The notes under the pieces: generated by a model | Databases searched by the model: none | Told to the model about the DNA's origin: nothing | Seen by the model: only the letters and a program-made list of their open reading frames with translations | Shown: piece by piece, positions 21,790 to 22,286 of the stretch | How positions within the stretch are numbered: the first letter of the stretch is position 1 | How the letters are laid out: each line of letters starts with the position of its first letter | NCBI GenBank assembly: GCA_005777415.1 | Contig: SXMI01000153.1 | Coordinates: forward strand, 1 to 22,286 | Length of the DNA: 22,286 nucleotides | Reading direction: 5' to 3' | Source of the DNA: Actinomycetota bacterium | GTDB taxonomy: Bacteria > Actinomycetota > Acidimicrobiia > Acidimicrobiales > Microtrichaceae | Position numbers and translations under genes: made by a program

Positions 21790-22189
21790 ACCGATGCGCA
21801 CCAAGCCGGTGTCCGCCGCCCAGGTCCGCGCCTACGCCACCAAGGCCCAGGAGTTCACCGACGCAGCGGTCAGCGATCTCGCCGCCGGGAGGAACATCGC
21901 AGCGACGAGTTCGGCAATCCACGCCGAGATCAACTCGGCCGACGCGGTGTGCGGTGCCCGCCTTGGCAAGCGGGCCGCCGGGGAGGATCACGACCAGGTG
22001 CTCGACCTGCTCCGCCAAGCCGGCCCGGATGGCACCGCCGTCGAACGAGAGCTGCGCCGCCTTCTCCCACTCAAGACGAAGGCCGAGTACGAGCCGGACG
22101 ACATCGCACCCTCGGCGGCCAGCAAGGCCGTCGAACGCGCCCAACGATGCGTTGCCATCGCAGTTCGGGTGGCCGCCACGACGCGTTGA
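21782..22189 (+). CDS. HEPN-domain protein (HepT-like RNase toxin)
   Basis: 135 residues from ATG 21782. The helical sequence NIAATSSAIHAEINSADAVCGARLGKRAAGEDHDQVLDLL is the HEPN fold. RAAGEDH (Arg64, five residues, His70) fits the R-X4-6-H motif used for RNA cleavage; the Tyr of the RX4HXY motif modified in HepT is not seen directly after it. In the family the HEPN protein is the toxin and the nucleotidyltransferase the antidote. Its gene follows the HTH-MNT gene with an 8-base overlap (antitoxin first). The C-terminal 40 residues are charged and Ala-rich. It is probably cytoplasmic; target RNA is unknown. Confidence 0.8.
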   Translation: MARPMRTKPVSAAQVRAYATKAQEFTDAAVSDLAAGRNIAATSSAIHAEINSADAVCGARLGKRAAGEDHDQVLDLLRQAGPDGTAVERELRRLLPLKTKAEYEPDDIAPSAASKAVERAQRCVAIAVRVAATTR

Positions 22190-22236
22190 CCACGCCCCGG
22201 CGCCGGCCCCCCGGCCACCGCCCGCCGGAACGAAGT

Positions 22237-22266
22237 AGGCCCGGAATCCCTGGGGACTCCGGGCCT
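22237..22266 (-). terminator. Hairpin copy C (tRNA terminator)
   Basis: A 9-base perfect stem (AGGCCCGGA pairing with TCCGGGCCT), with a 12-base loop that can fold further. On the minus strand it lies directly after the tRNA 3' end at 22272 and would terminate it. Confidence 0.65.
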
Positions 22267-22271
22267 CTCGA

Positions 22272-22286
22272 TGGTGGCGGGGGCAG
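22272..22286 (-). tRNA. 3' end of a tRNA cut by the window edge (copy C)
   Basis: The last 15 bases, TGGTGGCGGGGGCAG, are the complement of encoded CCA, discriminator A, a CCCCGCC acceptor strand and the start of the T-stem. They match copy A exactly and copy B apart from one G. A hairpin terminator follows on the minus strand. The rest of the tRNA, probably initiator tRNA-Met by comparison with copy B, should lie beyond the right edge. Confidence 0.55.

Overview
The window is a GC-rich (about 70% by eye) chromosomal segment of an actinobacterium. The very high G/C at third codon positions, frequent GTG starts, a mycothiol-type arsenate reductase, a PPOX/F420-type flavoprotein and many leaderless-looking promoters fit Actinomycetota. 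An Acidimicrobiia-like organism is my guess, but no rRNA or marker gene is present to prove it.

Left part (1-3524): a cut-off lipoprotein gene and a conserved hypothetical lie on the minus strand, divergent from a TPR protein. A Phd/PIN toxin-antitoxin pair and a minus-strand DUF1801 protein with a YwqK/MORN-like tail follow. Arsenic operon (3634-6029): an ArsR-type HTH fused to an ArsC-like domain, an AqpS-like aquaporin, a stand-alone ArsC and an ArsI/CadI-type VOC protein, tightly packed behind a clear operator dyad. Arsenate would be reduced by ArsC and arsenite could leave through the channel. No Acr3 or ArsB pump gene is present in this window.

Middle (6075-13309): a VapBC pair, a PPOX-family flavoprotein, a frameshifted DUF2236 oxygenase gene, a decayed GH51 arabinofuranosidase, a YnfA-type membrane protein behind a possible 16-codon leader ORF, an MFS transporter, a GNAT acetyltransferase, a class-C beta-lactamase-like hydrolase and a DUF4287/DUF1801 protein. 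Right-middle (13386-19759): an agmatinase-family ureohydrolase, a large secreted lamin-tail/propeller protein with a C-terminal membrane anchor, an aldo/keto reductase, and an acyltransferase-3 protein fused to a serine beta-lactamase-like domain.

Right end (19892-22286): an RHH/nucleotidyltransferase pair in which the nucleotidyltransferase has lost its middle, then a tRNA-associated accessory zone. Three copies of a tRNA 3' end, each with a hairpin just beyond it, flank a two-gene MNT/HEPN toxin-antitoxin-like module with an HTH fused to its nucleotidyltransferase. The copy with the most sequence resembles the 3' half of initiator tRNA-Met. This looks like a small integrated island without its integrase. 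In all, four toxin-antitoxin-like modules lie in 22 kb.

All coordinates and motifs were read by eye. Family names come from remembered motifs, not searches.
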